Source: Plutella xylostella | Taxonomy: Eukaryota > Arthropoda > Insecta > Lepidoptera > Plutellidae | DNA length: 64,000 nt | Reading direction: 5' to 3' | Assembly: GCF_932276165.1 (NCBI RefSeq) | Contig: NC_064005.1 | Location: 2,542,001 to 2,606,000 of the forward strand | Shown: positions 59,590 through 64,000 of the stretch, in pieces | Layout of the letters: each line of letters starts with the position of its first letter | Position numbering within the stretch: position 1 is the first letter of the stretch | The notes under the pieces: model-generated | What the model saw: the letters and a program-made list of their open reading frames with translations, nothing else | What the model was told of the DNA's origin: nothing | Databases searched by the model: none | Program-made: the position numbers and the translations under genes

Positions 59590-59773
59590 TATTTTGCATG
59601 TTTTGTTTGATAATTTGTTTAGTGCAAACTATGGTCACGATCGGTGTTATTGTTGGTTGTTAAAATATTGTGAGTGCTCTATACGCAAATGAATATTCAA
59701 GATGTTATATTCTAAAAGATATTAGTGGATGCAGATAAGAGTGTTTAGTGAGTGCTATGTTTGAATATTGCAA
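59590..59773 (+). other. Possible non-coding first exon
   Basis: Downstream of a small GC-rich patch (CCGCCGCCGCGCGCCGCC at 59551-59568) lies a leader-like, G/T-rich stretch with AGTGCTCTATACGC and TTTAGTGAGTGCTATG, ending CAA|GTAAGT with the donor at 59774. Lepidopteran 5' untranslated exons often look like this. There is no open frame, and no acceptor partner is fixed. Low confidence. Confidence 0.2.
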
Positions 59774-60194
59774 GTAAGTCCTTTTTAATACTCAATATCA
59801 AAGCAAGCCATCCCATTTTGTTATGCTCAGCTTATTTATTAACATGATTTTTTATTGAAGTAACGTAGCCAAATTATTTTTTTAATATCTATGCTTAATA
59901 TGTATGGGGATTGTTATTAAATTAGCAATTTTACACTATGAGCGAGTAAATTGTGCATACATGCAATAAAGGCATTCATGTACATATCTTAGTAGATACG
60001 AAAATATGTGGGTATCATCGATTACCTACATATGGTAGTCCTGGTTAAATGTGGATATTTACCCCTCAATAGCAAAAAAAGCCGTTATTGTTTGTATTTC
60101 TGAATGAAACTAGGCAAATAAATATATGTATTAAAAAAAATATGTGTAACCTACCTATAAGCCTACCCATTATTATTTCATGTGAAAACACGCG
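59774..60194. other. Non-coding AT-rich spacer
   Basis: No gene or repeat recognised. Confidence 0.4.
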
Positions 60195-60783
60195 CCGATA
60201 AATTGGTTCTACCTTTTTTGGCATAAGATTTTTTTGCCTAATCTCGTATTGCATAGTAACGTTTGGTCAAAGTCTCGTTACGCCGAAAATCGTATGGCAT
60301 AAATCTCGTTTAGTAAAAAGTTATTTCGCATAACATTGTTTAGCCTAATAATGGTATGGCCAAATCTTGAATAGCCTAATAATGCTATGGCATAGGTTTA
60401 TACAAAGTAATAATATTCGTTTGGCTTTAACTTTGACGGAGCGTCTCCCTACATAGCGCAAACTGGTGCCTAGTATTGTTTCCGCTGTTTGGAAAACGCT
60501 CCGCTCCGCTTCGCTGCGCTCCGCTTTGGTTTTGATGAACATGTGCACCTAACACGCTCCTCCTCGCTTTGCTCGTCGTCGCACCTATTTTTAGGTTTCG
60601 ATCTCATGGGGTTTGTAATAATTATATTGGTCGTTAACTTTCGATTTTTTGATCATACAATATCGTGATTTTCGGGATGTAGGAGAAAAATACCACAATT
60701 TGTACATTTACTACATACTTAATATATTATTTATTAAGATAACATTAGGAGAAACAAGATTATACATAGGTATAGACGAACAT

Positions 60784-61239
60784 CTTCTCTTCTCTCTTCT
60801 CTTGCCCATTCTTGACTATGCTGATGTGTGCTACTTGGATCTGACGGAGGCATTGCTTAATAAACTGGAACGCTTGCAGAACACCTGTATACGTTTTATT
60901 TTCGGTCTCCGAAAATATGATCACGTGTCCAGTTATCGTGCTAAGCTAAAGTGGCTTCCTCATCAGATACGCATAACAGGCACCTCCGCTCCTCCCATAA
61001 TCTTTTGTTGTCCTTACCACTACATCATTCAGGTTTTATGCTTAATTCCTTCTCCGTTACAGCTGTCCGACTGTGGAATGACCTCCCTGAGTCTATCAGG
61101 AAGGCTCCCAGCCGAGCAGTATTTAAATCACTGGTTCGGGCTCATTATCTCAGCAGGATAGGATAGAAGAAAGATCATCTTTTCTTGCACCTCTATTGTT
61201 GTGTGTTTATATAATAATATTATTTATGTATTTATGTAT

Positions 61240-61283
<44 letters not shown>

Positions 61284-61541
61284 GCATATAGGATTATATA
61301 TTATCTATTAGTAAACTCCATAAGTATAAATTGTTGCAGGATTTTATATTTATTTGTTGCACTTATTTGTTTTTTTTTTTCTCTCTAAAATCGTGTAAAG
61401 TTCTTTTTTTTTTTTGCACTCCCATACAATTTGCTCCCGGTACCTCCTGCAGGTTGACTGGTAGAAAATGCTTCTAGCATTAAGTCCACCTAATTGTACA
61501 TATTTACTTCTGTATATTGTGCAATAAAAGTATAAATAAAT
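60784..61541 (+). mobile_element. 5'-truncated jockey-type LINE insertion
   Basis: The uninterrupted element copy at 5.4 kb shows the empty site. The insert encodes the C-terminal part of a jockey-type reverse transcriptase: LLPILDYADVCYLDLTEALL and NKLERLQNTCIRFIFGLRKY in one frame to about 60960, then SHNLLLSLPLHHSGF and SVTAVRLWNDLPESIRKAP in another, ending at a stop by 61166. A block of some tens of codons is missing at the frame change. The 3' region contains (TA)n at 61240-61280, then GGTTGACTGGTAGAAAATGC, GTGCAATAAAAG and a (TAAA)n tail, as expected for target-primed insertion. The copy is 5'-truncated and dead. Confidence 0.85.
61240..61280. repeat. (TA)n microsatellite in the LINE 3' region
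   Basis: About twenty TA units with one C interruption, inside the LINE's untranslated tail. Confidence 0.9.
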
Positions 61542-61797
61542 AAATTTGAGCAAACGAAACTTAGGTGTTTAAAGATTATGCCTAAAGAGTTTTAGACGAA
61601 ACGAGCCCTATGCCACAAAAGTCTTGGCAAAGTGATGGTTCGGCCAAAAAAGTTTAGACCATACGAGTTATGCGAAATGAGTTTTGGTCAATAAAGATTA
61701 TGCCAGATGAGCGGAACCCCGATAAATTATCATGACTCCATTGATGTAATGCGCTTAAAAACTGCAATGGCTCCGAATACATGATTACCAGATAACA

Positions 61798-62047
61798 AAT
61801 CCTAGGACAAGGCTACATGTTTGTGCCTTTCGGCGTAGAGACGCTGGGTCCGTGGGGGCTGGATGCAAAACTTATATATAAGGAAATTGCGACACGGCTC
61901 ATCGACGCCTCCGGCGACCAAAGGGCTGGCACATACCTTGGACAAAGGATAAGCCTCGCCATTCAGCGGGGCAATGCGGCCAGCCTCTTGGGAACCCTGC
62001 CAAACGACGGCGGTGACCTAGAAAATATTTTTTACCTATTAAGGTAG
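61798..62047 (+). pseudogene. C-terminal fragment of a LINE-type polyprotein
   Basis: An open frame of about 80 codons contains FVPFGVETLGPWGLDAK, then ASGDQRAGTYLGQRISLAIQ and RGNAASLLGTLP, and stops at 62045-62047. The pattern PFGVETLGPWG...LGQRISLAIQRGNAAS.LGT matches a C-terminal tail that I remember from reverse-transcriptase-bearing proteins repeated many times in insect and other invertebrate genomes. No RT catalytic motif is present and no start is evident, so this is a truncated remnant. The source clade is uncertain. Confidence 0.5.
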
Positions 62048-62906
62048 GTAGTGCCCTATGGCCTACTTATTTAATTTATTAAAATATATAGTAGGTAGTT
62101 TAGTATAAGTAGATAAGGTACCTTGCAATACTTATGTATGTTTAGTAAATAAATCCTGGGTAAGAATTTATCACTATTTTCATATGGTATTGTGCTTATG
62201 CTAGGCCTATACAGTGTTGTGGTGCTGAAGTTGATAAAGTTATAACAGCCAATTTACTTGTCAAAACTCAGTTGTACCTATCAGCTACAAGCGACAAAAA
62301 CGTGTTTCTGAACTAAATACCTATGTAAGTAATTCACACCCTGTGAAATTTCATACAAGTTTCAAACGCACCGTCCGACCAAACCGGTTTTGGACAAAAG
62401 CCAAATTGTTTTCTCAGCTATCTCTTTCGCTCAAAAACAATAGAGGTCGGTTATGGGACATATATATTGAAAAAGGCGAATACACTAATGAACAGTATTT
62501 CTACTCTACCCTTTTCGCACAAAAGTTCGCAGTTTCAAGTAATTGTTGCAATAAGTTACTGATAAGAAATTTTACTCCACTGTTTGCTGTGGTCTCCAAA
62601 TGACAATAAATTACCAAACAAATAGTCTAGGTGAAATAACGTTATTACTACTCGTATCTACCTACTCGTATTATATATATATATATATAATATTTAAAAA
62701 AACAAATATTTTTATTAATAAGACGTTAATTTGCCTTATTTTTTTTTCAGCGCAGCTTACGTGTGTTCTTCAATAACGTCGCAAGCTACAGTGGCTGTTG
62801 ATAATTTTTGCAAGTTCTACACCTACAGGATTCAGTTATCTGGGCATTATAGATACCCTATAATCACCTACGAAGTTATTTAGGTATATTTATTAAAACC
62901 ATTATA
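62048..62906. other. Non-coding spacer
   Basis: A (TA)n run is at about 62673-62690. The 86-codon frame at 62343-62603 has no recognised domain. I see nothing else. Confidence 0.4.
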
Positions 62907-62985
62907 CAAGGTGTGGCAAAAAGGGTATACTAAGCTGAAAGCTACATGTGCAGCATGGTACATCTAAGCCCGAAACTGAAAACAG
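62907..62985. mobile_element. Truncated copy of the CAGGGTGTTGCAA hairpin MITE
   Basis: After TA, the sequence CAAGGTGTGGCAAAAAGGGT, then ATACTAAGCTGAAAG, CATGTGCAGCATGG and CTAAGCCCGAAACTGAAA, follows the left arm and loop of the 38.3-kb copy. Unlike that copy it is not interrupted between TTGCAA and AAAGGG, so it gives the original junction. The right arm is missing. Confidence 0.7.
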
Positions 62986-63082
62986 AATTTAAATATTCGC
63001 GAAAAAAATATATCATTTTTCATAGAAACTTAGTTGGTCACGTGACTTTTTACTATGGAGAATAAAAATAATTAAATCCTAA

Positions 63083-63945
63083 TCTACCTAAAGATTGTTT
63101 AATGAATAACTTAAGTATATATACTTATGATATTTATTTACTAATGGTATTTAATAAAGTATCATATATATTTATGTATAATATTACCGTATTATTATAT
63201 TGTACACGTTGATAGGAGATAGTCACGGAAGGACGCGACTGAAAATCAGTGCCGCGTCAGGTGGGTGGATGCCACCTCACTTGAAGCGGTGTAAGCTGAG
63301 GCGCGGGCCTTTTCGGTGCTGGACAACACACACCGCTATTACTAATAATTTTATATTATATAAGGGTTTTCTTTTTTTTCTGTTTGCTTTGTTTTAGCTA
63401 TTTGTTATTTTACTTTCTTTTTTTTTGTTTTATGTTTTTGTGTATTTTTTTTTTCTTCTTGTGTATTTTTGGTGTGTGCTGGTGTTGGACACCGAATAAA
63501 GAATTTTTATCTTTATCTTATCTTAAATAAAAGTACTTTCGGCCTGTGATTGTAATTAAATAAGTTATATTTCACTATGACAATAACCGTGATTATACTT
63601 ACCTAAACCTACTAATGAACAATCTGTGATTACTTCAACTTTAGCTTATTATTATGATATATAGGGCTAGAAAAGAATTATTTTTTAATAGTGAAATAAT
63701 TACATATTTAAGTTCATACCATGTTTTTTTTATTGAACTACGTCAATATTATATTATTACTTAGCAATAAAATAACTGTGATTATTTTAAATTAAACTAA
63801 ATATGTTTATAGGTAATAGCCAAATAATACTGAGATAATTGTATGAAACCTCATCTACCTAAAGATTGTTTAATGAATAACTTAAGTATAAATAAAAGAA
63901 CATTCGGCCGGTGATTGTAATTAAATGAGTTATATTTCAAACACC
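63083..63945. repeat. ~366-bp tandem duplication, first copy split by an insertion
   Basis: TCTACCTAAAGATTGTTTAA through TGAATAACTTAAGTAT begins at 63083 and again at 63854. Downstream, AAATAAAAG, TTCGGCC and GTGATTGTAATTAAAT follow directly in the second copy but only after about 405 bp in the first. Removing that insert gives a repeat period of about 366 bp. The sequence is AT-rich with no gene. Confidence 0.65.
63120..63524 (+). mobile_element. LINE 3'-region fragment inserted in the duplication
   Basis: The segment carries GAAAATCAGTGCCGCGTCAG, AAGCGGTGTAAGCTGAGGCG and TTTTCGGTGCTGGACAACAC, then a T-rich stretch, an AATAAA at 63496 and a (TTATC)n-like tail. I recall this 3' end from R1/RTE-like lepidopteran LINEs, without certainty on the clade. 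The 63200-63397 frame is not a gene. Confidence 0.5.
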
Positions 63946-64000
63946 GTATTTTATTCTTATCGCTTGAGTGCTACCCTGTACTGCGTCTTCAATAAAACTA

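Larger units (their letters stand above)
60205..61718. mobile_element. GGTTC-ended DNA element, inverted copy split by a LINE
   Basis: This is the reverse-orientation partner of the element at 5241-5997. It begins GGTTCTACC and ends GCGGAACC, flanked by a perfect 10-bp duplication CCGATAAATT (60195-60204 and 61719-61728). The two copies are close relatives over their shared ~750 bp; clear differences are few. A LINE fragment separates GACGAACAT from AAATTTGAG, which are contiguous in the other copy. Confidence 0.75.

Overview
This window looks like nuclear DNA of a moth or butterfly (Lepidoptera). The reasons are dispersed GTAGGTAGGTA / ACCTACCTAC runs, several repeat families that I recognise as common in lepidopteran genomes (jockey-type LINE 3' tails, a TIR element ending in AACCGACTTC, a CCCCCGAC-bounded element, a TA-flanked hairpin MITE starting CAGGGTGTTGCAA), and AT-rich DNA broken by short GC/CpG-rich islands. 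It is not bacterial or viral. There is no rRNA, no intact tRNA, no CRISPR array and no long protein-coding gene.

Layout. 0-2.1 kb: a decayed Tc1/mariner element whose transposase relic contains an intron and whose ends carry tRNA-like sequences, followed by a LINE scrap. 2.4-3.2 kb: a possible small two-exon gene of unknown function. 3.2-24.8 kb and 39-58 kb: two gene-poor stretches where GC-rich islands, often holding TAATTA cores or TATCGATA palindromes, alternate with AT-rich spacer. They look like regulatory desert or large-intron DNA of a developmental locus, but no exon identifies the locus. 26.26-37.24 kb: a pair of nearly identical 2.1-kb direct repeats (TG...CA, flanked by ATAC) enclosing about 6.1 kb without gag-pol. 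The best reading is a young, non-autonomous LTR element with unusually long LTRs. Its interior holds a hAT MITE, a candidate spliced small gene and Gln/Pro-rich reading frames. One LTR has since received a 638-bp MITE. 37.5-45.2 kb: a nest of MITEs, some inserted in others. 58.6-59.05 kb: an unrecognised tandem repeat of about 174 bp with a perfect hairpin. 60.2-64 kb: the inverted partner of an element at 5.2 kb, split by a LINE insertion, followed by further LINE debris and a tandem duplication.

How parts relate. The 5.2-kb and 60.2-kb copies of one GGTTC-ended element are in opposite orientation and bracket almost the whole window. The uninterrupted copy gives the empty site for the LINE insertion in the other. 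The two LTRs likewise give the empty and filled sites of a MITE, and the hAT elements show exact 8-bp duplications. These pairs let insertion order be read directly. Protein-coding calls are all low confidence, because they rest on open frames plus splice signals and not on recognised domains, except for the transposase and reverse-transcriptase relics.
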